From assembly GCA_009823505.1 (NCBI GenBank), contig VZQC01007982.1, positions 2,371,150-2,435,149 on the forward strand: a stretch of DNA of 64,000 nt, in the 5' to 3' direction. The position numbers and the translations under genes were made by a program. Source of the stretch: Rhizomys pruinosus (taxonomy: Eukaryota; Chordata; Mammalia; Rodentia; Spalacidae). A model generated the notes under the pieces. The model made no database searches. It was not told the DNA's origin and saw only the letters and a list, made by a program, of their open reading frames with translations. Within the stretch, counting starts at the first letter, position 1. Every line of letters starts with the position of its first letter. This document shows positions 20,884 through 32,868 of this stretch, in pieces.

Positions 20884-23215
20884 AATGGTTCCTGCTTCTT
20901 CAGATGGGGCAAGCCCAGGACAGTTCAAGGGAAGGAGTGTCCACAGAAGTGTGACATCTTGAGTATCAAAGGACACTAAAGACATAAGACTTGGGACTTA
21001 CATCCCGAGCATTGACACAGTCATATTTTGGAGTGTTTTCTTCTAGTCTGTTTTTTATGCAAAAGAATCCTGAACACTATTTTTCCAACCTGTCTTTTAC
21101 GCCTAAAATTGATATTGGCAACATGTTCCCACTTCATTTACAAATGTTCTGTAGTGTTTAAACTTTGAAGTGGTTACAGAGAATTCCACTGCATTGTTGT
21201 GCTATGGTCTAGTGAATAAAGCCCCAACCATCATCCTTTGGGACCAAGGAGACTTTCTGTAAGGAACTGAACACTAGCAGCAACAGCAAAATAACAGTGA
21301 AAAGGCAAACCTTTGATGAGGCTAAATAAGCAGCGACTTTAACAAGGCAATACCAGTAGATTAAAATTAAGATGAAATTCAAATGTTGGATAACAAGGAC
21401 TATGGATGGTGGCGTGGGGGTCAAGTTTGGGGAAGCAAGAAATTGAAATTGTGATTAGTGCCTAATTATGTTGAGTCAAATATGGTGACTTTAAGGGTAA
21501 TCACCCAAAGCAGAGAAATAGAATGTATCCCTTTCAAAACAGCAGACATGCAAAATGAAATAAGCCAACTCATTCTGTTGGGAGGCATGCTATGAGGGGA
21601 AAGGAGGAAGCAACCATAGCAGCTGTGAAGGATCTGGGGTTTAACTAAAAGCTACTGTTAGCCAGTTACCAGCTCCTGAATGCTGTCAGACAGCCAAAGA
21701 CTCCCAGGTCAAAGAGAGAGACATGGGGTTTTGATATTCACACACAGCAAGCAGGCTGAGCCTCATACACATGCCTTAGCTTCCTCGCGCCTGTCCAAAG
21801 AGATGTTTATATGGGCATTGTGAGTATGCTGGGCTTGTGTTGCTGTGAAAAGGGTGAGATGGGAGAATCTGCCTTTGATTTAAACAGCACCAGCAAGCTT
21901 GCTCTAGATCCCAAAGGGAGACACTGCCTCATTCTGCATGATTCATTGGTACAAGTACAACCCTGAGAAATGACCCAAGTTGTGAGCAGTCGTCAGATCC
22001 TTGCTTTCTGGGCATGCCCAGCAAGCTATGGAGAAGCATGAGAGGCCCACTGAGGAATTTCTTGCCAAGCACACAACAAATTCACAGAAATGAACTGAAA
22101 TACATTAGCATCATTAGTGATAGAAATCCATTAAGCTTGCTTTTTTTCTCAAAGATAGAAATTACAAGTTTGAGTTTAAAAAAACCCATGTAATTCATTA
22201 AAAAAAAAAAACACCTAAAATGAGCTGCTCTTTTGGCCTTAGTGTGTTGGACAGGTTCTGTCTTGGCAACTACTTGGCTGACTGGAGAACACTTGTGTGT
22301 ATAGTGGCTGGGGGTAAGGGATGTGCGTTTGTGGAGGTTGTGATGGTGCAGTAGGAGGATGCAGCTGATTTCCTTTTCCTTCCTTCCCCATGATTTGTCA
22401 AATCCATTTGCACATTGGCTAGATAGATGCAGAGCATTTGAAGAAAGAAGGAATGAAGGAAGGCATACCATGCAAACACCCAAGCAAACCCATGCATCAT
22501 AACAAATATTGGAAAATATATTTCAGACAGAATTCTTCCCAATACCCAACCTCTCCACTAACTCAGAATAAAGTATGTTACTATATAAATAATGGAAGAA
22601 TTGCATGTGAGGATGCATGAGCAGTCAACACTCAGATGAGTGTGTCTGGTGAGAAGCTGAGGCTGCAGGTGCTATATGCATCCAGGAGTGGGGGTGAATC
22701 TGACTAAAGGCTAAGGTGATATATAGAAGTAAACTCTGCTAGGGAGCAACTTGCTTTTGGCAAATGTCATATGCATGGCTCACAAAGTATGGGGATAGGC
22801 TATTAAAGCTTGCTTGAGGCACCAAAATATAAATTTGGGGACTTTATTAACAAAGGAGACAAATGAGGACATACAGCCCCGTGGCCAGGTGGCTTCTGAT
22901 CTCTGTTATGCTGGTGAGGCCATGGCCACGTCCCTAACTGGACCTAGGCTGAACCCTAGCTCTACCGAGCCTCTTGTGAATAAATGGTCCTGCTGTGGGC
23001 TGGGTGTTAGGCTCCAGGCGAGCTGCACAGGCATAGTGTCCTTCGGGAAAAGGATGTTTAAATTCCGAGAATGAATGAAGGTCCCGGTTAAGGTCAGCTA
23101 GTTTGCACCACAGTTGGGACCAGAGTACAAACCAGACTTTTTCTGGATATCACAGTGGAGGTGCTCCAGTCTTTGCTGGCTGTAGTGATTATTGGCAGAT
23201 GTCTGGCTGCTTGAA

Positions 23216-23217
<2 letters not shown>
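20883..23217. other. Unassigned sequence
   Basis: About 2.3 kb. 21000-21230 has weak antisense resemblance to old L1 ('ccactgcattgttgtgctatgg'), not enough to call. A 133-residue minus-strand frame (22082-22483) has no recognisable domain. Confidence 0.45.

Positions 23218-23267
<50 letters not shown>
23218..23267. repeat. (GT)n microsatellite
   Basis: About 48 bases of GT. The 174-residue plus-strand frame (23103-23627) reads through it and contains a VCVCVC run, so I do not treat it as a gene. Confidence 0.98.
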
Positions 23268-24545
23268 GATGGTGGTAGTGGGGGGCTACTGGAAATGCTA
23301 ATTTCTCTCCTTTTCCCTCTTCCTTATCCTGTCAACCCATTCACACCTTTGCAAGACAGATGGGAAAAGAAGCTTCTGTGGGGGGTGGGATTTAACACCT
23401 GGCTCCTGGACTTGGGGCTTGGAAGGAATTTGACGCATGTGACAGAGACTGCTGGAGAAGCTCCAGAGCATCTGCTTGGGCACACTGTGGACAAATGTCC
23501 TGAGAATCTTCCTCTAGAGGCTGAAGTGGGACCTGACTCTGACTCTGTCTTAAGAGCTGAAAACCTCCAGCTCAAACCTCCCACTCACCCAACCTTGTGT
23601 GCTAACACGCTGCTGGCAGAAGAGTAAAGACCTGTTCAAAACCAACAGCAACAAAAATTGCAAGGCACTCCATGGGGATAGCAGACTCCACCTTGCATCT
23701 CATTAACACCTAGGGGTGGGTGGAGAAGGGGCTGGCAGGGGCTGTCTTTACCTATGGGGCCTGAAAACCAGTGGCAGCCCCAGAGGTGTGTTGGTTGGGG
23801 GGTAGGGGCCCGGCGGCAGTGAACCAAGAGTGGAGGCTGCTATTGCTGGGAAAGTCCTCTTGAATGTGGTCCTTGTTTATCTGTTCCTTATACACTAGTT
23901 TCTGCAAAAGCTATCAGATTTCCTCATGCTTATTGTGGGAAAATCCAGCTTAAATTGCAGGCTAGCTTCCAGCTAGCATGCCTCAGGGTCTGACCCTGCC
24001 CCAAGGAAGAGCAAGGCATGATGCTGGGTGGGGCAACGGTGTGCATTGGTGCGGAGTTGGGGGAATTCTGATCAGCCCTGGGAACTGACATCATTTAGTT
24101 TATAAAGCAGGCTGTAGCAAGGAATACATTTGAATTTCATAGTAACATCACTATTTTTATTAATTATTGCATGCATACTGGCTAAGGTAGGCCTGCAATT
24201 CGTTCGGGTGGCCAGTGGGTTGGAAAAAGGTCCCCTTTGCGGACCACCAATCTAGGTAGCTGATGTTGTGAGTGGACATTGACTGAAGGGAGGCCAACAG
24301 CCAGCAGCCTGCAATTCCTGTCCAGGGTTCAGCAGTCTCTGGGAAGGTGGGAAGTCACGGCCAAGAGTGGAACACGTGTCTCGTGGGTCCAGGCTAAGGG
24401 CCTGAGTTGGAAGTACCACCCAGGTCGGGCTACAGGAAGTAGCCAGCTGGCCTCTGCACTGAGGGGTCAGCTCCCCACAGTGTCCGCAAAGCAGGCACTG
24501 TGTTCCTATTCCTCTTAGCAGGGCTGCGTGGTCCCTGTTTGTCAT
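23268..24545. other. Unassigned sequence
   Basis: No repeat or gene recognised up to the L1 target duplication. Confidence 0.5.
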
Positions 24546-24561
24546 AAAATGGAAGCTTCCT
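24546..24561. repeat. Target site duplication of the twin-primed L1, left copy
   Basis: aaaatggaagcttcct, identical to 28176-28191. Confidence 0.96.
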
Positions 24562-27500
24562 TTTTTTTTCTTTTTTTTTTCACATAAATTTATTTATATT
24601 TTTTAACAAATCTAGACCCGTGTTCCCGCCCATTCCCCGACCCCGCAAGACCTCATGCATTCTGCCAAACATGCTTTTCATCTCTTTCTCAGTATTCTCC
24701 ATGAGGAAGTTGATTGTTTTGAGCAGAAGTTCACTGTTTCAGTCAGTTCTTTGATGCAGTCCTTTCTGTTGTTGTTTTGTTGTTGTTTCCAATATGCATT
24801 ATGCCCAACTGCTTTGGACAAAAGCTCAGGGGGCCCTACACAAGAAATACTTACAACTAGGTAATTGGCACTAGCATCCACAGATGAGGATAACATTCAT
24901 CGATCTTGTTTTCTGGATCTTGTATTACTTCACTCAGACATGATGTCCATCTAGCTTCCGGCCATATTTTCCTGCAAAGCTCATGATTCGTCTTTCTTTT
25001 TTTTTTTTTTTTATTATATTTTTTATTTATTTTGTATATGTATGAATGTACTGTCCGCATGCAGGTTTGTGCACCGTGTCGTTGCAATGCCGCGGAGGTT
25101 AGAAGAGGGTCTTAGATTCCCCTGGAACTGGAGGTTCTCCTGGATTGGAGTACAGACGGTTCTTAGCCGCCCATGTGGGTGCTGGGGATCGACCCGGTCT
25201 CTGCAAGAGCAGTCGGTGCTCTAACCGCCAGGCTATCTCTCGCCCCATGTTGTCTTTCTTTACTGCTGCATAAGAACTCCATTGTGTAGATGTACCACAT
25301 TTTCTTTATCCACTCGTCGAGTTGAGGGGTATTTAGGTTGGTTCCAGCTCTTTGCTATTGTGAAGGAGAGCTGAAATAAAACATGGCTGTGCATGTATCA
25401 TCTGCAGTGGGGTGAGTCTTGGGGGTACATGCACTAGGAGTGGTACGGCTGGGTCCAGTGGCAAGTGGAGTTCATTCCAAGGTCTTCCAAGGGTTCCTCC
25501 ACACTGCTTTATCGTGGCTGTATGAGTTTACATTCCACACCAGCAGTGGATGAGTGTTCCCCTTTCCCCACAACCTCTCCAGCACTTGGTATCATTTGTA
25601 TTCTTGATCCTAGCCAGTCTTGTTGGAGTAAGTATAGATGATATCTTAAGTGGCTTTGACTTGCATTTCCTTAATGATTATGATGTTGAACACTTCTTGA
25701 GGTGTTTCTCAACACTATCTCTAATTCCTCACTTGTGAAGTCTCTGTTCAGTTTCTTTGCTCCATCTATTGAGTGGGTATTTGTTTTCTTTTTTCTTTGT
25801 TTTTTGAGTAGTTGATATTATATCTGGAAATTCAATGCTTGTCAGATGTATCTCGGAAGGTTTCCTCCACGCTCTGGGATTTTCCTCACTTCATTGAATT
25901 GTTTCTTTTGATGTACAGACAGCTTTTGAGTTAATGATGGTCCCATTTGTCAATTGTCAACCTTAATTCTTGTGCAGCTGCTGTCTGATTTAGGAAGTCT
26001 TTTCCTAATGCTATGTCTTGTAGTCTGCTGCCAAACTATTTCTTCTATCACCTTCAGATTTTGGGTTTCATGTTGAGTAGGTCTTTGATCCATCTGGAGT
26101 TCACTTTTTGTACAGGGTGAGAGGTTAGGGGTTTAATTTCATTCTTACTACAAGTGGTGATCACATTTTGCCAACCATTGCTGAAGATGCTGTCTTTTCT
26201 CCATTGGTGGCTTTCTTTCGCGCCCTTGTCAAATATAGATAAGATGGCTAAAATAAATGTGCTCAGGTTTGGATCTTCGGTTTTGTTCCATTGGTCAACA
26301 GGTCTGTTTTGTGCCAGTACCAAGGCTGTTTTTATGACTATAGCCCTGTAGTATAGTTTGAAGTCGTATAGAGATGCTCCCTGTGTAGCTCTTTTTGCTC
26401 AGGGTTGTGGGCTATTGGGTCTTTTGTTTTTCAAAGAATTTAAGAACTCTTGATTTCCAAGCCTGTGAAGAACTCTTGGGATATTTTGATTGGAATTGCA
26501 TTAATCTATACAAGAGTTTTGGTAAAATGGACATTTTTACAAATGTTAATTTCCCAATACCACTGAGCATGAGGAGGTTTTTCCAATCATTTCTGATGTC
26601 TTCTTCAATTTCTATTCTTTAAGGTTAAATTTTGTTGTAGAGATCTGTTGGTGTCTTGGGTTATTGGTTTGTTCCTAGGTATTTAATTGTTTTTGAGCTA
26701 TTGTGAGTGGGAAGGTTCTTTGAATTCTTTCTCCAGTTGCTTGTTGGTGTAAAGAAAGGCCATTGATTTTTTAATGTTAATTTTGTATCCTGCCACTTTG
26801 CGAAGCTGTTAATCATTTCTAGGATTTTTCTGGTGGAGTTTTTAGCATCTCTTAGGTAAACAATCATATTATCAGCGAATAGGAGATAGTTTACTTCCTC
26901 TTTTCCATTAGTACTCCTTTAATACACTTTTCTTGCCTATTGCTCTAGCAAGTGTTTCAGACACTATATTGAAGAGGAGTAGTGGACAGGGGCAGCCTTG
27001 CGAGTCCTACTTTAAAGGGAATGTTTCTGTCATTTTCCCCATTAGGATGATATGGCTGTGGGTTTCCTGTATATGTCTTTGATTACATTGAGGAAATGAT
27101 CCCTCCAATCCATTCCTTCTAGGACTTTAAGCATGAAGGGATGCTGGATTTTGTCAAAGGCTTTTTTCAGCATTCAATTGAGATGATGGTGTGGTTTTTG
27201 TCTTGATTCCGTTTATGTGTTATGATGTGTTTATTGATTTTTTGTGTTGAACCATCCCTGCATCTCTGGTATGAATCCAACTTGGTCATGATGGATGATC
27301 TTCTTAGTGGGTCTGTATGCAATTTGCCAGTATCCGAACTGTTTAGAATTTTGGCATCTGTGTTCTGAGAAGAGATGGGTCTATAAGTCTCCTTTTCAGT
27401 TGGATCTTTGCCATGGTTTTGTGTAATAGAGTGATTCTGGCTTCATAGAAGGAATTTGGGGTTTTTTTTTATTTTTTGTATACTTCTAAACAGTTTCAGT

Positions 27501-27597
27501 AATAATGGTTGTAGGTCTTTTTGAAATGTTTTATTGAATTCTGCTGTGAAACCGTCTGGGCCTGGGGCTTTTTTTAGTTGGGAGGGTAATCAGAAGC
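24562..27597 (-). mobile_element. L1, 3' part (ORF2 reverse transcriptase to poly A)
   Basis: Starts with a poly(T) tract and the reverse of an L1 3' UTR, then runs backward through ORF2 up to the [11 protein letters not shown] region near 27550-27590. The catalytic motif reads FADN near 26870 instead of FADD, and frames are broken into pieces under 90 residues, so it is dead. A B2 interrupts it at 25000-25246. This is the later part of an L1 whose 5' part is inverted and adjacent. Confidence 0.95.
25000..25246 (-). mobile_element. B2 SINE inside the L1
   Basis: Complete reverse B2, carrying the 17-bp internal duplication of its subfamily. The flanking L1 sequence is duplicated (cgtctttcttt on the left, ttgtctttcttta at 25250-25262). 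The uninterrupted site is seen in the L1 at 55545-55565. Confidence 0.95.
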
Positions 27598-28175
27598 ACA
27601 ATAAACAAACAAAAAACAAAAACTATGGGATACCTAAAAAGCATGTCCTAAAGAGGAAGTTTATAGCCTGGGTGCCTACATTAGAAAAAACAGAAAGAGT
27701 ACAGTGAATGATCTAACACTATAGCTAAAAAGCACTTGAGAGGCAACAACAGATGAACCCTAAATGCAACAGACAGGAGAAATAACAAAATCAAGAGGCA
27801 GAAATCAATGAAATAGAAACAAAGAAAACAAATACAAAAAATCAATGAAGGCCAAAAGTTGGTTCTTTGAAAAAGAAAACAAGAATAGACCTCTAGCCTA
27901 GTTAACAAAAAGAAAGAAGGAACAAACTATCAAATCAATACAATCCATGATGAAAAGGGAATATCACAATTGGACGAGAGGAAGAAGATCCAGAAAATCA
28001 TATGGGAATATTACAAGAACCTATATTCTACCAAGTTTGAAAACCTAGAAGAAATGGATGAATATCTGAAATCCTGGGAATCACCAAAGCTCGGCCAAGA
28101 AGAGATCAGCAGCTTAAACAGACCCATAACATACGAAGAAATAGAGGATGTAATAAGAAGCCTCCCAACTAAAAA
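27598..28175 (+). mobile_element. L1, inverted 5' part (ORF2 between endonuclease and RT)
   Basis: Sense ORF2 sequence: a region encoding SWFFE-like residues near 27860, then an open stretch from 27970 with IIWEYYKNLYSTKFENLEEM, PITYEEIEDVIRSLPTKK and stopping at an A run. It ends where the 3' part begins in L1 order (both contain ctcccaactaaaaaaa). Head-to-head orientation inside one target duplication is the hallmark of twin priming. Confidence 0.95.
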
Positions 28176-28191
28176 AAAATGGAAGCTTCCT
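28176..28191. repeat. Target site duplication of the twin-primed L1, right copy
   Basis: aaaatggaagcttcct, directly after the L1 A run. The A-rich end of the inverted L1 part overlaps the A-rich target, consistent with priming by microhomology. Confidence 0.96.
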
Positions 28192-28194
28192 ACA

Positions 28195-28345
28195 CTTACA
28201 ATCCCAGTGCTGGAGAGGTGGAAGCCAGAAGGACTCCACGAACTAAAGGCCAGGCTAGGCCACAAAAGGAGTTCTCAGAAGCCTGGTTGTCAGAGTGAGA
28301 CCTTGTCTCAAAACACCAAAAACAACAACAACAACAACAACCTCA
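28195..28345 (+). mobile_element. Old B1-related monomer with (AAC)n tail
   Basis: 'acttacaatcccagtgctggagaggtggaagccagaagg' and 'cagagtgagaccttgtctcaaaacacc' follow B1 order with strong divergence. Seven to eight AAC units (28319-28341) form the tail. The neighbouring L1 inserted at its start. Confidence 0.65.
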
Positions 28346-30117
28346 GGATCTTAAATCCTTTATACAGTTTTTTTGGTCTCTGTCCACCCTCAAAACTCAG
28401 TACTTTGTATACTTGGAAATCTGCACAGGATATAATTTCCTTGGAGGATGGTAACTCATCCAGAGTCCTGTCTGCGATCAGCTACTGATCTCATAGCCCA
28501 GAATGGCCACAGTTGACTGCCACTGACTCTAAGCTACAGTGCTCACTGCAGACCCTTCCCACAACTCGCCACCACAGCACAGACCACCCCCCAGGGCAAA
28601 CTCCACTGTCTTTATTGGAAATTATGCAGGAAAATCCTCAGCAACTTCATTTACTTGCCCCACATAATCCTTATTCCTCCATGCTTAGATTCCCATGTTC
28701 CTAGGCTTCTAAGAAACCTCATCTTTGCCTGAAGTTGGAACTGAGAGATGTTGACTATAGTCATTCTCTGTCAGAGAAGCCAGGCCAGTAGAAGAAACAG
28801 CCCGATCCAGCATCAGGATTAGGGAATCTGCCATCCTAAATTTTCCCTCCCTACATCCTCTCCTACACTAGCAGATACTCATGCACATAATAGTAGTCCT
28901 CTTTAGGTCGAATGACTTAGATATGCAGTGTGAAATGGGACTGGCAGGTGAAGGATGAGTGTCATAGATAGAGAGGAGATGCCAGCCCACTGGATGGAAC
29001 TGGAGATGATTTCTCTTTCTGATCTTTGTTTTCTAGCAAGCACAAGCAGAGAAGCTGTCATCTATGGTTCAGTTCTATGGTCCTCTGTGCCAGGATACTG
29101 GGGACCAGTCATCTTGGTATGGAAAATAGTTGAGCCTTGTAAGGATCTTTGAGCAGGAGGTCCCTGGAAGTGACGGCGAACTTCTGTGCAACTGTCAAGC
29201 TCCAATATACTCTGTTGTCATTGCTCTCTTCCAATGTGGGTCCATAGTTCACAATGCTTGTGAGTGGGTTTGGAGCAGGTTCCTGGAGAGACTACAGCCT
29301 GCCATGTAAGGCCTTGACAAAGCCCAGGCCAGAGAGGCTATGAACATCCAACATCTGTGCAACATATCCAGAGACATTTGAAGCCATGGGCTTTTTGAAC
29401 TAGAATTCACAGTGCGTGTTCCCTCCACCCGGGTGGGGCTGGGGGAAGAATAAGGACTGACTTCCTCAGGACTCTAACCCAGCCCAACTGGAGGAGGATA
29501 AAGGCACTGGCTGCCCATCCTCTCTCCCCTTGCCTATGCCTGCTTCTGTCCGATTAGATGGAAGCCGGCTCCCCCATAGAGTTGGTAAGGCAGTTCTGTG
29601 AAGACCAAATCCAAACCAAATGCCAGGGATCCTTCCCTTCTAGTGTCGAGTAAGCCTAGCAGGACCCGGAACGGTCAGGTTTGCCTGTGGCTGAGGAGCC
29701 AGAACTCTCCATTGAGGTTGTTTAGGATTGGCTGAGTCATTGAGTCCGGGTGGTTCTCCAGAGCATCCTGAGAAGAGACCACTATGCCTTCTCTTCTTCT
29801 TGCCTCACCTGGCTCACTTGTTACCTGACACTTTATCTCATTACTGTTCTCTCATGAGGAGCTGTGGAAAGGGAGATGAGATGAGCAGACACTGTCTATG
29901 GGAGTTCATGACTCACGCCAAGTGTGGAATTGGCTCCAGGAAGCTTTAAGGCTGTGCTGCTTCCTTTCTCTTTTCTTCCTCAACTTTTTCCTCGGCCTCA
30001 AAACAAGTAATGTTAGATTAATTGAGATATCTTTCTCTTTGGCTTCCACAGGGCTGTCAGCTCCATAGAATCACGGTGAGAATTCATGTTATGGACTCTG
30101 AAGACAAGGCTCTGGGA
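28346..30117. other. Repeat-poor unassigned sequence
   Basis: About 1.8 kb with no recognised mobile element, unusual for this window. No exon signal seen. Frames of 63-73 residues have no motif. Confidence 0.5.
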
Positions 30118-30275
30118 CCCACAAGGTGTGTTGCTGAGTGGTCACGTAGCATGTCTAAGTTTCTGCCTCCTTGTTCATAAAGTAGGAAAATAAAAGGGTG
30201 GATTGGGGTTATTGTGGGGATCACTGCATGAGTTAGAATTGTCTACAACATGTCGTAACACATGCCACGAGCCAC
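30118..30275 (+). mobile_element. MIR fragment
   Basis: 'gagtggtcacgtagcatgtctaagtttctgcctccttgttcataaagtaggaaaataa' then 'gttattgtggggatcactgcatgagtt' is the MIR core and 3' order. MIR predates the rodent radiation. Confidence 0.65.
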
Positions 30276-30599
30276 ACACGATGCTGTGCAGACTTGAATT
30301 CCCTCCAGGGTGGAACAGGAAGGCTCAGTGACAAAGAAATAGAAGAGGAATGATCCATCCCTGGTGCCACGGAAGGAACACCGGCCCCTATTCCTGTCCC
30401 TTCCCTCTGTCCCCCACTGAGCAAATGGCTAATCCCCTGAAGCAGCTCAGGGACAGATGCCTTTGTGGGGAAAAGCCAGATCTGGTAGCCAGGGACCCGG
30501 CCCCAAGGGGCAGCACAATTGAATTTTTCCTTTCCATCTGACAGTTCAGGACTGAATGTTTCTTTCCAAATGAAGGCAGTTCTGGAAGGTCGTTGGGAA
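30276..30599. other. Unassigned sequence
   Basis: No repeat recognised. Confidence 0.5.
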
Positions 30600-30745
30600 C
30601 AGTGAGTTGTGATTATGCTGGCACATTTTTAATTCTGTCTCATTACAGCTGCTGTTAAGGCTGCATTATAATAATTGCTTTAGTTCTGCTTTGGTATTTT
30701 CAGGCTCCTTTAATGTAGCTATAATCTATGTGTATATTAAAGTAA
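30600..30745. promoter_or_regulatory. Candidate conserved non-coding block
   Basis: A non-repetitive AT-rich block with a cluster of homeobox-like and bHLH-like cores: attacagctgctgtt (E-box cagctg), gcattataataattgc, and tttaatgtagctataat. It has no CpG, no repeat match and no frame. This is pattern recognition only. Conservation has not been tested. Confidence 0.25.
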
Positions 30746-31117
30746 GCAGAGCCAAAGAGCAGGGCCAGCCTTGTTAGACCAGAGAATTGAATGTTGGGGG
30801 GAAGGGAGGGTTGGACGGGGGAGCAGGCAGGCTGGAGAACCTCAGAACAGCAGGGGGAATGGAGGCTCTGGCCCCGGGCCTGACGCACACTCGTGCTGTG
30901 ACTTTGAGCCAGTTGAAACTGCCTGTCTCAATTCTCCTGTCCATTAGATAAGTTGCAAAGCATGTCTTACAAAGCACTTAGGAGAACGGCCAGTGATGTG
31001 GAGGAGCTGGGGGTATGTCAACATCAGGCTCCCTGAGGTAGCCAGAGCAGAACCTGGGAAGAGCTTGGTTCTTCCTCTCCAGCATCCCCCACAAGAACAA
31101 CCATGTATCCTCTAGGG

Positions 31118-31186
31118 CAAGGGCAGGAGTCACATGAGAGGCACGCAGGCAGCAAGGGCAGGAGTCACATGAGAGGCACGCAGGCA
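31118..31186. repeat. Perfect two-copy tandem duplication, 35-bp period
   Basis: caagggcaggagtcacatga... at 31118-31152 is repeated exactly from 31153. Identity suggests recent origin. Confidence 0.96.
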
Positions 31187-31359
31187 TCCCCGTTCTCAGA
31201 GATGATTTTGCTTTGAGCTTTCTCCACTCCCTGCTCTGTTTCCTGTAATGTATCTGAGCCATTGCCACTCTGAAGGCTGACTCAGGGCACTTTAGCCACT
31301 TGATGAAGGCCTTTCTGTAGTCTTTGATCACTGTGGCCTCTCCTTTACAACCCTCTGTT

Positions 31360-31680
31360 GTGGTTTGAAGGTGAAATGTCTCTTACAGACTCACGTGTTT
31401 GGAAACTTGGGCTCCAGGTGATGGTACTGTTTTGGGAGAATGTCTAAACCTTAGGAGGAAGTAGGTCATTGGGGGTTGGGGCTGGAGGTTTATAGCTGGG
31501 TTTCCTAGTTCAGGGAGATGAGAGGAGTCCCAGCCCCACATTGGCACCAGTAGGAGCTGCAAGAGTGTCCTCGCTATGATAGATGGAATCCCTTCAAACC
31601 GTGAGCCAAAATAAATCCTTCCCCCCTTGAGTTGATTCTTGTCAAGCATGTGGTCACAGTGATAAGAAAGGCAACTTGAA
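31360..31680 (+). mobile_element. MaLR-type LTR (MT/ORR1 group)
   Basis: Begins gttgtggtttgaaggtgaaatgtc and contains 'gactcacgtgtttggaaacttgg', 'ggaggaagtaggtcattggg' and 'gtgagccaaaataaatcc', ending in a 'gtggtcacagtgataagaaaggcaac' stretch. Nearly full length, sense orientation. Confidence 0.88.
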
Positions 31681-31799
31681 AATCAGAGACCAGTAGAATA
31701 AGTTTAGAGGGCACAGCATCATCTGGGACCAGCCCCCTCACATAGCTCTGTGTGCCATGGTCTCTGCATATGATTACTTGGCCCATGAGTTCCTATAGT

Positions 31800-31965
31800 C
31801 TTCACTACAGTCTAGGAGCTAAGTAAGTGTCAGCATCATTGGTTTAGATGCACAGACAGGGGCTGGTGTGCCACTAGTGAGTACTGCTAATTTGCCACAT
31901 CATGGGGAGTAGCAAGGGCAGGATTGGGACCCCAGTTCTCAGCACCGTTTCCTGCCTCCAAATCT
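31800..31965 (-). mobile_element. MIR fragment, reverse
   Basis: 'gatgcacagacaggggctggtgtgccactagtgag' then 'agcaagggcaggattgggacccc' fits the reverse MIR core. Moderately diverged. Confidence 0.5.
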
Positions 31966-32110
31966 TCAAGTATCCTCATTTTCCATTCCAGTTAGAGCTC
32001 AGCCCTGGATTTAGAGTTGTCAGTGGGAGAATCAGATTGACCTGATACTTAGAGTACACAGACCTAGGCAACACAGGGAGGGGACTAGGCAGAGGTGTGG
32101 ATAACCATAC

Positions 32111-32241
32111 TGTTTTTTTTTTTGAGGCAGGGTCTCCCCTGAAACTTGCTATATGGACCAGGCTGGCCTTGATCTCATAGAAATCCACCTGCCTCCGCCT
32201 CCGAGTACTGGGATTAAAGGTGCACACCACCACACCCAGCT
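32111..32241 (-). mobile_element. B1 SINE, reverse
   Basis: Poly(T), then gaggcagggtctcccctgaaac, ccaggctggccttgatctc, cctccgcctccgagtactggg and caccacacccagc. Slightly short in the middle. Confidence 0.93.
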
Positions 32242-32667
32242 TGGAGAAGCCTATTTTTTTAAGCCATCCAACTAGATATATCTGTTAGCCTCTCGTTTCT
32301 CTCTAAATCATGTCTTTGCCTTATAAAGGACATTGCAAAGGACAGGAGAGTAACAGGCGCTCTTGGTGGTCTGTGCTTTTCTACCCCTCTCCCTGTACCT
32401 GAGTCAGGTAACACCAAGGTATTCCCAAAGGATTCCTGCTGACCCCACTCCATCCTTAATGATTTCTACATGGAGAATCTTGCAGGCTTCCTTAGTCCCT
32501 TGCACAGGGAGAATCTGTGTCTAGTGTATGCAATTGAAATATAGTACACTGTAGGGCATCTGGATGCTTAAAGGGCTCTTGGCTGGACAGCTGGAAAGTG
32601 GTGCCACACTGCCACCTCTGGCACCAGACAGCTCGTTTGATTCCTCAGTTATTAAATAGTTCTTCTT
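32242..32667. other. Unassigned sequence
   Basis: No repeat recognised. A 64-residue minus frame has no motif. Confidence 0.5.
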
Positions 32668-32814
32668 GGGCCTGGAGAGAGAACTCGGTGCTTAAGTTCT
32701 CTTATTGCTATTGCAGAGGAGTCATGTCAGGTGATTCATAACTATCTATGACTCTAGTTCCTGGTAATCTGACATCGTCTTCTGGGTTCTGTGGGCTTTT
32801 GCATGCATGTGGTA

Positions 32815-32852
<38 letters not shown>

Positions 32853-32868
32853 AATGTTAAGAAAAAAT
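32668..32868 (+). mobile_element. Old B2/B3-like SINE with (CA)n tail
   Basis: 'tgggcctggagagagaactcggtgcttaag' and 'tcttctgggttctgtgggcttttgcatgcatgtggtacacac' match older B3-like SINEs. The tail has expanded to about 36 bases of CA (32815-32850). Confidence 0.7.

Noticed and set aside
23103..23627. 174-residue plus-strand open frame
   Set aside because: It reads through a (GT)n microsatellite (VCVCVC run) and has no domain or conserved pattern.
24562..28175. Two independent L1 insertions in opposite orientation
   Set aside because: One target duplication encloses both, and they join at the same ORF2 position, so one twin-primed event is simpler.
27970..28488. 172-residue plus frame that might be a gene
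   Set aside because: The first ~70 residues are L1 ORF2 and the rest runs into B1-related and unique flank.
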